Source: Earliella scabrosa (Eukaryota > Basidiomycota > Agaricomycetes > Polyporales > Polyporaceae). Taken from it: 64,000 bases of DNA. Numbering within the stretch: the stretch's first letter is position 1; every line of letters begins with the position of its first letter. Positions 54,486 to 64,000 of the stretch are shown piece after piece. The notes beneath the pieces are model-generated. The model was not told where the DNA came from. It saw nothing but the letters and a program-made list of their open reading frames with translations, and ran no database searches. Location of the stretch: assembly GCA_022605405.1 (NCBI GenBank), contig JABYQQ010000004.1, positions 372,001 to 436,000 on the forward strand, written 5' to 3'. Position numbers and translations under genes: made by a program.

Positions 54486-55065
54486 TGATGAACTTCAGAC
54501 CTGGAAGGCTGGGAGCCGACTGTAAGTCGAACAGAGAGAGATCTTCAGTCAGTGAGCGAACGACTATATTGCATAGATAAGTACCTGTAAGTCGAACAGA
54601 GAGAGACTACAAGTACTTAGTCAGTAAGTAAGTAGAGAGCATATGTATGTATGAGACTTACTCTTCAGTCAGTGAGCGAACGACTGAAGAGCAGAGGCGA
54701 AATGTGAGCTGCTTATATAGAGGGAGGGAAGGTAGCTGAGTAAGCGTAGAAAGCAGTCACATGTTAGCCACAAGACGATGAGTAAGAGGCATACGAGGCT
54801 ATGGTGCGAGGATGAGTCAGTATGACACGAGGATGAGCACCAAGTCTGAGTCAGACATAAGGTCTGGAACTATCCGGAACATCGTAGAACGCACTGGTAC
54901 GTATAGGTAAAGTCCGGAAAGAAAGAACTATCGTACAGATGCAGAGTTATCTATATATAGTAACGAAGAAGCATAGCCCATGCTGTGCGTCATGTGAACG
55001 CATAGCCACAAGTCCATATGGGGACATATCGGTCCGGACAGTGCCGGATAACCCTAAGTTCAACA
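54486..55065 (-). repeat. Copia-2 right (5') LTR
   Basis: This 580-bp LTR matches the Copia-1 LTRs where checked and differs from its own partner at 22922-23501. GGATG follows at 55066-55070. Confidence 0.95.
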
Positions 55066-55070
55066 GGATG

Positions 55071-55312
55071 CAGCAGCTGCGGATGAGAACGCGGACGAGC
55101 ACGACCCGGAAGACCTCGATTACGAACGGCCGGACGGAGACGCTGACGAGGACGACGAGGCCGGTGAAGAGGACGGCGATGAAGGAGGCGGCGCTTGGGA
55201 CTCGGGCGAGGACGGCGGTAGTGGCGACGAGGACGGGCACGAGGACGGGGATGAGGACGGGGACTCGGGCGAGGACGAGCACAATATCGACGACATGTAT
55301 GCTGACTACTAG
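55071..55312 (+). pseudogene. Plavaka-type transposase gene, 3' segment
   Basis: This is the end of the interrupted gene. It encodes a very acidic tail (AAADENADEHDPEDLDYE, then repeated Gly/Asp/Glu) ending NIDDMYADY and TAG at 55310-55312. Joining 22921 to 55071 across Copia-2 keeps the frame, and the complete coding length is 4314 nt. A lone minus-strand open frame here is a shadow of the acidic repeats. Confidence 0.75.
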
Positions 55313-56420
55313 CCAATTCAGAACAGCTTCCCGACGCTGCGTCGCACCGCTCAGTGTGAGGCCGCCTGGGATTGCGCCTGGTCAAAGGTACGTGTATTTG
55401 CTAATGATCATCTATGTACATATTCGTCTGCTCGGACGTATTATGCCGACTACTGATTACTGTCCATCCGCGCAGACGTAGAGTGTTCACGGTCCGTCCG
55501 CGCGGATGAACTACGAACACGCCCGTTCATCTTCCGGCGCCGCTGAGCATACCTGCCGGGGGCTGTCCGCCGTCCGTCCGGTCCGTTCACGAATGACCAG
55601 GAGGACGCCGATTCCCTGATGTGTATGCAGGACTGTCATGGTCTCAGGTTGTAGCATCCGTACGTCTATACTGCTGTGATTGTGCTTGAAGGTACGCCGC
55701 ACACGTTGACGTGCGAGTAGATACTTCGCGCTGACGCTGCTTGCCACAGATATGTTTGGACAACAAGTTGAAGACAATCCGCTGTCTCCTGCATCCATAT
55801 GCTGACTTAAGGCCGAAGATCATGCCTTCTTCTCAAGTACGTTCGCAATGAATGTCTGGCGGCGGGGTTTTGGGTCTGTCCGAGCCTTGACGTACGTTCT
55901 CATGCACATGTCAGATCTGCGCCTCCTTGAGAACGCTTGCAAGGCCACCAAGTTTCCGGGGAACGTCTATCGTTCATGTTATGGGCATCTGAGTCGATAC
56001 TGCTGACGGCATTGAGTACTATAACGGTAAGAGATGCATCCAACCTCTGACTTCCATTCAACAACTAGTACCACTTCCGTTCCAACTGCCAGGCGCCTTT
56101 GTCTTCCTTTTCTCCCAGCATTATAGAGCTTGACTAACCTTGTCCACCAAGACTGCGCTACAAGTACTGCTTGAACCTCGACGTTGCATTGCTCTATCCA
56201 GCTCCAAGTGATTGGATAGTAGCAGTATCGTCCAGCGCCACAGCCTGTAGCGTCCTGAGGTAGCGTTCTTTCTCGTGTGTGAGTATGCAGGCTCAAGCGG
56301 GCATCCTGTCACTCAAACCTGTCTTCTCCACTTCGTCGGTGCCAGCACCGTGTCCGCTCGGTTCTATCGCCGGTCATGCATGGTCACGACACGTCCAGGG
56401 TTGAACCTTAGTTGGGACGA
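55313..56420. other. Intergenic region, no gene seen
   Basis: Short open frames only. The part at 55490-55590 has repeated GTCCGTCCG-like motifs. It may hold the right end of the Plavaka-type element, but no inverted repeat was proven. Confidence 0.4.
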
Positions 56421-56427
56421 TATATAA
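56421..56427 (+). promoter_or_regulatory. Putative TATA box of the lectin-like gene
   Basis: TATATAA lies about 95 bp upstream of the ATG at 56522, in a suitable place for a fungal core promoter. Confidence 0.55.
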
Positions 56428-56521
56428 ACCTGGTCAAATATGGGACGAGCCTCAGTTTCGACTCAGGTCAAGTCGAACAGCGACTTGATAGCCCGCACTT
56501 CCCGTCTCCCCAACCCCTACT

Positions 56522-59109
56522 ATGTCGACCAACATAGTACCCTCTACCTGTGAGGTGTATCCCGTCTTCCATCGTTGTCCACATCTGACACTTCAATTCA
56601 GTCGAAGGCGCTTACTGGATCCGCAACAGGCCCAGCGATGGCTCAGTCCTCGGAATGGGCCCCACAGCCGGCGGGTTGGTCCCATCAGCTGGACAAGTCA
56701 GCCTCGGCACTCGTCAGACATTGGCCGATCAGTCTCAGATGTGGCTAGTCGAACCGCTCGCCGACGGGGTCAGCTTCCGTATCAGGAACGCTCAGTCAGG
56801 CAACGTCTTGGACGTCAAAGAGAGCGATAGTCAAGACGGTGCCTGGGTCATTGTGTACTCGCAGACGGACAACCCGAATCAGCAGTGGACGTTTGAGTGG
56901 GTTGAAGACGCAGACGGGTAAATATCACTTCTTACTTATGTCCGTTCTCGCTTCATACCGAACACTACCACTCCGCAGAAGCGTCTACTATCGTCTCAAC
57001 AACAACTCTACAAAGAAGGCTCTCACACTCACGACCGATGCGGCCAAGGTAGCCGTCTCATCTACCTGGATAGATGGACAGCAGCAGCAACTTTGGGCGT
57101 TCGATCCCGTTGTCTTTCCCCCCGTGTACCGGATTTCCCATGCGAAGACCGGCTGGTATCTCCAGTACGACAAGAACAGCGACTCCGCGATCGCTACCAA
57201 TAAGATTCCCTCGAGCGACCCCTCGCGCTCGCAGCTCTGGTTCCTCGAAACAACCGACGACGGCGAGGGATACGTGATCAGGAGCGTCGAGAGCGAGAAG
57301 AAGGTCCTCGACTTGCGCGGCAGTGGCATGGCTGAGGGGACCGATATCATCGCGTGGGACTTCCACGGGGGGAAGAACCAGCAGTGGCGGATCGTCGACC
57401 TTGACTCGAGCAACCCCGATGAGGATCGGGTCAGGATCGTCAGCGTCCTGGCGCACACTGTCGCAGAAGTCGTCGAGGGACCCACGTCGGGCACGCTCCA
57501 GGCTCAGCGGGACCACGGCGATAACACGCAGACGTGGAGGTTCCTGCAGTACCCGTTCCCGTCAGTGTACTGGACGACGCTGCAGAATCTCAAGACTGGG
57601 ATGTTCCTCAAGCACAGCACCACTACCACTACCACCGTCTCTCCCTCCTATGGCATGGCGAGCGCTCTCGATTACAGCGTGCAGTGGCGCTTCATCCCCA
57701 GCCGTACCACGCCCCACCACTACCTAGTCGTCAACAGGGCCTCGGGCTGGGTTCTTCTGGCTAGGAGCCAGTCGCCAACCGTGGAGGCCGGTAAGGACAA
57801 GGAGGACCAGGGAGCCCTGTGGACGGTCGAGGTGGCCGGCGACGGCATCGCTGTCGTCAGCACGCGCACCATCGGAGCCTTGGACCATTACGACGGAGGC
57901 ACCACCATCCAGGCTTACCCGAACAACGGGACGACCGACCCATACCATCGGTGGATCTCCGTCCCCGTGTCCGATCGGCTCCCATCGTTTGCCCTCGTCA
58001 ACTCTCGGACAGGCCACTCGCTCGACTTCCGGAGCGCGACTGAGAAGCCAGGTGTCATCATGTCTACGGACTCTACGAGGGAATGGAGTAACCAGTGGTA
58101 CCTCGATGTGCTCGCGGGTGAAGAAGATTCCAGCGTCTACGCGATCATCAGCAAGAGCTCAGGTATGGTCCTCGACCACTGGGCAGGCGAGCGCATCGAG
58201 GCCCAGAACGACGACGTCGTCGACCCTCACCACCAGTGGAGGTTCATCCCGTGTGCGTGCGGAGAGAATTACTTCCAGATCCAGAACGTGTCCACGAGTC
58301 GGTACCTCGAGGAGAGGGTAGACAATGTGCCCAACGCCACTGCGACAACCCCCATGAATCCTGATAAACCCGCCGATCATGACCGCGCGCAGTGCTGGGA
58401 GCTCGTATTCGCGCGCGTGGGCGAGTTTGACCTCATCAACGTCGACGATGACGTTCTTCAGAGACTTCTTCCGTACTTCCAGGCCCAGGACTCAGAAACC
58501 CTCAGGCACCGCATCGTCAAACGCGCACCGGGGAAGGAGAAGAAGGGCAAGAGAAAGGACGCACACATTCCTCAGAACCCTCGCCTCCTGCGCGACCTGT
58601 CCCAGACCGTCCTCGACATATTCGAACACCTCATCAGCGAGTGGGTCGAACACACGCTCCCGACGACGGTCCAAGCAGGCACTCGCGTGTCGACCACGGC
58701 CCGGGAGGTCAATACCCGCTACCGCATCCAGGTCCCGCGGGCCCTCCTCGCCGGTTCCGATAGGCCCGGCTGGATGCGTATCGACATCCAGGGTACGTAC
58801 GAGGCGTCCCCGGGAAACCGCGTCGCCAACATCCAAGGCCAGTGGAACAACGAGTCGGTGTTCCACGTCATTGTCCCTCTGGGTGTCCGGGTCGGGGCCG
58901 AGACCATCCGAGGGGCCATGCGGCAGAGCCTTGCACAACATACCACCATCACCATTGCTGCAGCGAATTCGACGAGTCCTGGAGGAGGGTCTAAGCCCAA
59001 CACGACTCCGAAACCCCCTCCGGGTCCGTCTGGTGGCAATGGGAACGGCTGGATATACTTGGCCGCGGCCATCGTCCCTATCATCCTCCTTTCACCACTA
59101 GGCATGTGA
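56522..59109 (+). CDS. Multi-trefoil ricin-B-type lectin-like protein
   Basis: Three exons (56522-56549, 56602-56917, 56979-59109) total 825 codons, giving 824 aa. From residue 10 to about 620 it is built of ricin-B-type units, each ending in a QxW-like motif: QMW, QQW, QLW, QLW, QQW, QTW, VQW, ALW, HRW, NQW, HQW, QCW. Twelve units correspond to four beta-trefoil domains. These domains usually bind carbohydrate. No toxin catalytic chain is present. The following 150 residues (FDLINVDDDVLQRLLPYF, RIQVPRALLAGSDRPGWMRIDIQGTY) are unassigned. The C-terminus has a Gly/Pro-rich linker and a 20-residue hydrophobic end (WIYLAAAIVPIILL). There is no N-terminal signal peptide, so a tail anchor is more likely than GPI attachment. 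The start is supported by exon phase and the upstream TATA box. Confidence 0.8.
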
Positions 59110-59681
59110 TGCGTATGATGCGTATAGGATACGACGATGATGCTTCACGTACGACGAACGGAAGCTTTGTACTGTGTATCGGGCAGTTATCACCGTGACT
59201 CAGAGATTTATATGTACTTGTAGTCTGTGATTGTGTATGATGTACGATGCTCAATGCAAGGTCGCTCGCTCTGTTGAACTGGTAGAACTGCCAAGATCGT
59301 GTTATCGTGTGTTCCGCGACTTGCAAGATCATCAAGGTTACTACGCCCGAGCTCAGAATTCAATGTTCGTGTATTGCGACGTCATGCGGACAAGCTATCT
59401 GTAGGCAGTACGTCCCCTCGGCACATCGTGCAACCCAAAGGGAACGGTATGTTGGATCGTCCAGTGTCCACTAGCCTTACCCGTAAGTACTCTGTTGGTG
59501 CAGTTAGCCCGATGCTGGTCTACAACCATGACGCGCTCAAGTCATGCAAAGATAGTGCGCTGCACGCATGCACAGTGAGCAAAATGAAGTCGATGCTGGA
59601 TATCTACAGTACATTACATTGTCGATTAACCTCCCAATAAAAATACGAATAGCGATACAGTCCATCACTAGATACCACGCT
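59110..59681. other. Intergenic region between convergent genes
   Basis: It separates two stop codons of convergent genes and presumably holds their 3' ends. No gene or repeat was recognised. Confidence 0.45.
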
Positions 59682-62600
59682 TCATGATGTCACGCCCACC
59701 TGCACCCACTTCCAGTGCCTCGCCTCGAGCTTCCAGCCTTTGCGCATCCCGTTCACGACCTCGCAGCTCATGATGTGGATCCCGTCAGGCAGGAACTCAA
59801 AGTTCTCCTCGCCCACGTCTCGATGCAGGATCTGGATCGGCCCTTCCTCCAGCGACTCGTCGCTCGCCTTCGACGGTGCGGGTGTAGCGGCGTCGTGGTC
59901 CACGGGTGCGTCGGCCGTGTCGACCACGACGCCCTCCTTGTGGGGAACTGCATTCGACTCCGTCGGACCGCTTTCCGCAGGCGCAGCAGAAGCCTTCCCA
60001 GGATCCGACTGCGCAACCGCATTCCCGTTCACGCACGGTACGTCCTCCTTCTCCGCGTCCGCACCCGGAACGAGCCCGTCACCCACGCCAGAAGGATCCG
60101 TCGAGCCTTCGCGTACTTTTGCGCCGGTACGTCGAGGGAGCTTCCCAGCCGTGCCGCCCGCGCTTGTCAAGAGAGCGACGACATACCTGCGCCCGCCAGT
60201 GCCCGTTCCAAGGCTGTCAACCCCATCCGCGGCCGCGTTCTCCTTGTCGCTCTCGTGCTCGCTCGATGGGATCTGGCCCCGTTGAGAGATCAAGAAGCTC
60301 TCCCACAGCGTCTCGACGACGACTGCGCGCTGTGCTACAAGCTCATCGTCGCTCGAGACGTCCCCCGAGGGCTCGGACGCAGCGTTGTCTGCTCGTGCGA
60401 GCTTCCTGCGTTTGGAGGGACGGCTCTCAATCGTCGGCGCAGGGAAGAGCACGTTCTTCAGCGCATCAGGATGATACTTGAACCTACCGCAGAACTGTCA
60501 GCGGAAGCACGGACGCGGGGAACCCAGAGTAACCTACCCGATCTCCGGCCAGCTCGAGTCCGTGCCAAAGACCATGACCCGTGTCGCGCTAAGCTCCTCG
60601 TCCGACTGGTCCTGCTGGAGTTGCACCGCACTCACACCATCCGCGAACGACGGTCCGTGCAGTCTTCTCCGCTTCCTGCCCAGCCGTGGTGCGCATCCCA
60701 ACGCCGCCCGCCGCTCCGCGTACTCGAGCATCCGTTGCGAGCGATTCCGCAGTCCAAGAGAGTGCGCAGTGCCCGCCTGTGCCCGCCATGTTAGCCGTAC
60801 CCCGAGTCTGCAACCCACAGCCCCAACTTACCTGAACGAACTCGGCCCTGAGGATCTCCACGCCCGCGCCATCATGCCCGTTCCCCCACCCCGAGCTCAA
60901 CAACGAGCTCCCGTCGTCCTCCGCGCCCAAGCTCTCCATCTCCTGCCCCACCATCTCCGCAATCTCCCTCTTACGCAGCTCGTGCCCCACACCTCCAATA
61001 TACCTCGCCTCGCGCGTCAGCCGGACCTCCATCTTCAGGTCCCGCCCCTCCCTGCGCGCCTTCCGCGCCGCGCTCCAGCTCACCCACCCCGCGTGCAGCG
61101 CGCACAAGAACAAGTCCGAGTCGTCCGTGTACACCCGCCGGCCCTCGCGCACCTCCTCCGGCCACGGCCGCCCAAACTGCGGCGTCGTCCCGCAGAACTG
61201 CACGCACAGCTGCCGCTGCGCGCCAGTGAGCGCGGGCACGGCGGGGATGAGCGCGCCGCCCCAGATGCGCGGGCGCGAAGGGCGCGTGAGCGGGATGAAG
61301 CGCGACGGGAGTAAGATGGTCGCGCGGATGTCGAGCGGGTCCGCGGGCGCGCCGGACTCGGTGTGCGCGGCGGGGAAGTCGAGGAAGGGGAAGGGTGTGC
61401 GCGGGTAGACGAACGTGCCGAGGTGGCGGATGGGACGCGCGACGGCCGTTGGTGAGCCGGGACGCGGGAACATGGCTTGCATCGCGGGGTCGTGGAATGG
61501 TGGCGGAGTGGGTCGGCGGGGGTAGCCAATGGGCATGCCGGGGTACATTTCTGGTGGGAGGTGCGGACGCATATGTGGACCCGGAGGCATCTGGTGTGGG
61601 TGTGGCACTTGCTGGTGAATGATCTGCGGGGGTCGCTGTTGCGGCATACCCATTCCGGGAGGTAGAGGCACTGATCCCTTGGAAGGACCTTGCCTCGCCT
61701 CGCGCTCCCGCTGGTGTTGGTAGTCGGGCGGCATGTCCACAGGCAACGGAACGGGGACCATCTGCGCCATCTGCGCCTGCTTGCTCGACGACTTGACATG
61801 CGGCGGGGCTTGCGGAGGAATCAGCGGAGTGCCAGACGGAGAATGCGGATGGTGTGGATGGAGATGGTGCATATGTTGAGGGTGAGCCTGAACCGGGGCC
61901 TGACCTTCCCTCGCACGCGCCGCACGGATCGCCTCCATGTCGTGCATCTCGCGCTGCCTCCGCTCGCGCTCGATGAGCTCAAACTGCGCCTCCTTCTGCA
62001 GCGGAGCCATCTCCCGTTCGCGGCGGTACTCGCGCTCCCGTTCCTCCAGCTCCGCCGCTTTCTGGCGCTCCAAATCCCGCTCTACGCGCTCCTTCTCGCG
62101 GGCGTTCCCCCGCTTGCGCTCCTCCCGCTGCATCTCCTTCGCCCGCTCGCGTTCTTCCCTGTCCTTCGTGTTCGTCCGTGACTTGCCGCTGCGACTCGCA
62201 CGTTCTCGGGGAACGTCTTCCGCCTCCCACTGGACAGGCACGTTCTCCATCCCTCTCCTCTGCTCCATCTCCCGCCTCTCGTCCTCGGACGTCGGCGCGG
62301 TCTGCGGTGTGCGCCATCTCGACCACGCCGCCTGATGTTGCCCTTGCGGCGGAGGGCCCATCTGCATCTGCTGGACATGCTGGAGCTGTTGCTGGCTCGG
62401 GGGCGGGGGATGGGGCTGGGGCTGGACGCGGATGTTCGGAAGTCCGATACCTTGCGCCTGCATCTGCTGCTTCTGTTGCAGTTGCTGCTTCTTCCTCATC
62501 CACTCGCGCTCGTCGAATTCCGCGGGAGACACGCCCATCCCCGCCCCAAGCCCGAGCCCGACGCCGCCGACGCCCATCAGGTCGTGCGCATGCCGGCGGA

Positions 62601-63765
62601 AGCCCTCCTGCTCCCGCTCCCTCTCCCTCTCTCGCTGCAACTCCCTCTCCCTCTCCCTCTCCCTCTGTTCTCTCTCCCTCTGCTCTCTCTGCTCCCTCTC
62701 CCTTTCCCGCTCCCTCTGGCGCTCCCGCTCCTGCCGCTCCCGCTGCTCCCTCTCTTGCTGCTCCCTCTCACGCTGCATCTGCATCTCCCGCTGCATCATC
62801 ATCTCCCGCTCGCGCATCGCATGCCTCTCCATCCTCTCCCGCTCCTTCTGCTGCCTCTCCCTCTCCCGCGCCTCGTGTTCCCTCCGCACCGCCTCCGGCG
62901 AGTCGTGCACGCTCGCCTCACTGTCGCGTCGGTCCCTCCCGCGGTTCATCGCCATCGCCCGGTCCATTCCTCGCTCCCGGTCCCGCTGTTCACGCTCTCG
63001 ATCGCGCTTGTCGCTGAGCACGCTCGGATGCAGGCCAGGTCCAAGGATATGCTCCTGAGGGCGTCCGGGGCCAATGGCAGTCGGGGGGATTGATGCCAGC
63101 GAAGGCCCCTGTGGCATCCCAGGCCCCGGGGCGCCCATCATCGGCGGCCCGCGAGAGCGTCCCACGCCGCTCATCCCCGGCCCGGGGTCCCGCTCGCGGT
63201 CTCGATCTCGCGCATCACGCTCGTCATATGGGGCTGGGCGCTGGAGGCTCGCCATCACCGGTGACGCCGTCGTTGACTTGAGGTCGAAGGCGCCGCCCGG
63301 GCCTGACGGAGCGCTGCTCGTGCTGCTGCCACGCCCGCGATGGCGGTCATGGTGGGGGTGGGAGCCGCTGTGCGAGAGCGGGAGCGAGTGTGCTGAGTGG
63401 GAATGGGAATGGGGTGAGGCACTTGGGCCTGGGTAACCGGGGAACATTGGGGGTGGGTCGAGTCGTAAACTCATGGACGCGGTGTTCGGCGTATGTAGCG
63501 AAGGTGGTGGGACGCCCGGGGGCACGCCAGGGCCTACTTGGGTCGGGAACAGAGGGATGCTTCCTTGTCCGGGTCCATGATGGATGTGAAGGTTGTGAGG
63601 TGGTGATGAGTGAGTGGATCGTGAAGGCGGCGGTGGCATGTTGTGGATAGACGAAGGGGTACTGGGATGGGGATGAGGGACATGGTGCTGATGCGGATGG
63701 TGATGATGGGATTTGGCGGGTAGACTGGGCTGTCGGTGCTCGACGACGTACGGTTGGGCTTGCAC
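59682..63765 (-). CDS. rxt3: Rxt3-domain protein (Rpd3L histone deacetylase complex subunit)
   Basis: Exons 63765-60832, 60776-60538 and 60483-59682 total 1325 codons, giving about 1324 aa. The N-terminal 270 residues are His/Pro/Ser-rich. About 280-640 is a highly charged Arg/Glu/Gln coiled region. Near 778-975 lies the Rxt3 domain: RHLGTFVYPRTPFPFLDF, LPSRFIPLTRPSRPRIWGG, RVYTDDSDLFLCALHAGWVSW, MEVRLTREARYIGG. In yeasts Rxt3 is a subunit of the large Rpd3 histone deacetylase co-repressor complex. The C-terminal part is conserved-looking (GIHIMSCEVVNGMRKGWKLEARHWKWVQ). The second exon could instead start at 60722, which would give a 109-nt intron; 60776 is preferred. The 5' end is uncertain: the frame at 63765 begins GTG, the first in-frame ATG is near 63639, and an upstream exon may lie beyond. 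Confidence 0.78.
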
Positions 63766-64000
63766 TGGACCACCAACAGATCCAGCAGGAGCACAAAGGC
63801 ATGGTCAGTATATGTCAGAATGCGAGTCACGAAAGAGGTCAACGGGGATTTGGGACGTCGCAGAGCCCTCGAAACACAAGATAGCAAGAACGTGACAATG
63901 AGCCAGACAATGAACGTCGAGCACAAATGATGCCTTCCATGAGCGCAAAATCCGCCGGTGAATTTCGGCGTGTACAGCAGCTCCGCCGCAGCCTCGCAGA
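63766..64000 (-). other. Possible 5' exon or leader of the Rxt3-like gene
   Basis: This 235-bp stretch lies upstream of the main exon. Candidate minus-strand ATGs and an acceptor (GGTCCAG just before the main exon) exist, but no first exon can be fixed before the window ends. Confidence 0.3.

Larger units (their letters stand above)
22922..55065 (-). mobile_element. Copia-2: Ty1/copia retrotransposon split by Gypsy-2
   Basis: This is a second copy of the Copia-1 family, oriented on the minus strand. The LTRs are 22922-23501 and 54486-55065, each 580 bp. The target duplication is GGATG (22917-22921 and 55066-55070). The internal part is 23502-26064 plus 51670-54485. The gap is Gypsy-2, inserted in the integrase region with duplicated CCGG. 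Removing the insertion restores exactly the 4842-nt frame length of Copia-1. Confidence 0.94.

Noticed and set aside
56522..59109. Ricin-like toxin
   Set aside because: Only carbohydrate-binding type trefoils are present. No ribosome-inactivating chain or other toxin catalytic motif was seen, so a toxin call is not supported.
62178..63093. Plus-strand Ser/Leu/Pro-rich open frames opposite the Rxt3-like gene
   Set aside because: They are the reverse reading of the Arg/Glu repeat region and have no independent support.

Overview
This window is nuclear DNA of a filamentous basidiomycete, most likely an Agaricomycete. It is GC-rich, and its genes are cut by many 50-60 nt GT-AG introns. Families largely restricted to mushrooms and polypores are present: DUF7330, DUF6698, Plavaka-type and KDZ transposases, a TET/JBP oxygenase and an Rxt3 co-repressor subunit. 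No RNA genes or CRISPR arrays were seen.

Layout. Left flank (1-5457): a DUF7330 gene and a DUF6698 gene, both on the minus strand. The DUF6698 gene is divergent from a large Plavaka-type transposase gene. That gene starts at 5458 and ends at 55312, because two nested retrotransposon clusters sit inside its exons. Cluster 1 (6268-19189) is a Ty1/copia element (Copia-1, minus) whose left LTR is itself split by a complete chromodomain Ty3/gypsy element (Gypsy-1, minus, 6471-12852). Cluster 2 (22922-55065) is a second copy of the same copia family (Copia-2). Its integrase is split by a 25.6-kb gypsy element (Gypsy-2, plus, 26065-51669), and the reverse transcriptase of Gypsy-2 is split by an intact 12.3-kb KDZ DNA transposon (31244-43566). 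Right flank (55313-64000): a four-trefoil ricin-B-type lectin-like gene, then an RXT3-like gene on the minus strand that may extend past the window end.

Every retroelement insertion is bounded by a target-site duplication (CCCCA, CTGAA, GGATG, CCGG) and the KDZ element by a 10-bp repeat. When insertion plus duplication is ignored, each interrupted reading frame is continuous. The order is therefore Plavaka gene, then copia, then gypsy, then KDZ, and the whole stack looks young.

The most notable systems are three. (1) The KDZ transposon carries a divergent transposase / TET-JBP dioxygenase pair plus three more cargo genes, all with consistent reading frames. (2) Gypsy-2 carries three antisense accessory genes between pol and the 3' LTR, flanked by two copies of its polypurine-tract motif. 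(3) A roughly 130-nt leader segment is shared, at high identity, between the unrelated copia and gypsy families.

Intron-exon structures were read by hand. Each multi-exon model was tested by checking that exon lengths sum to whole codons. Family assignments rest on motif recognition, not on a database search.
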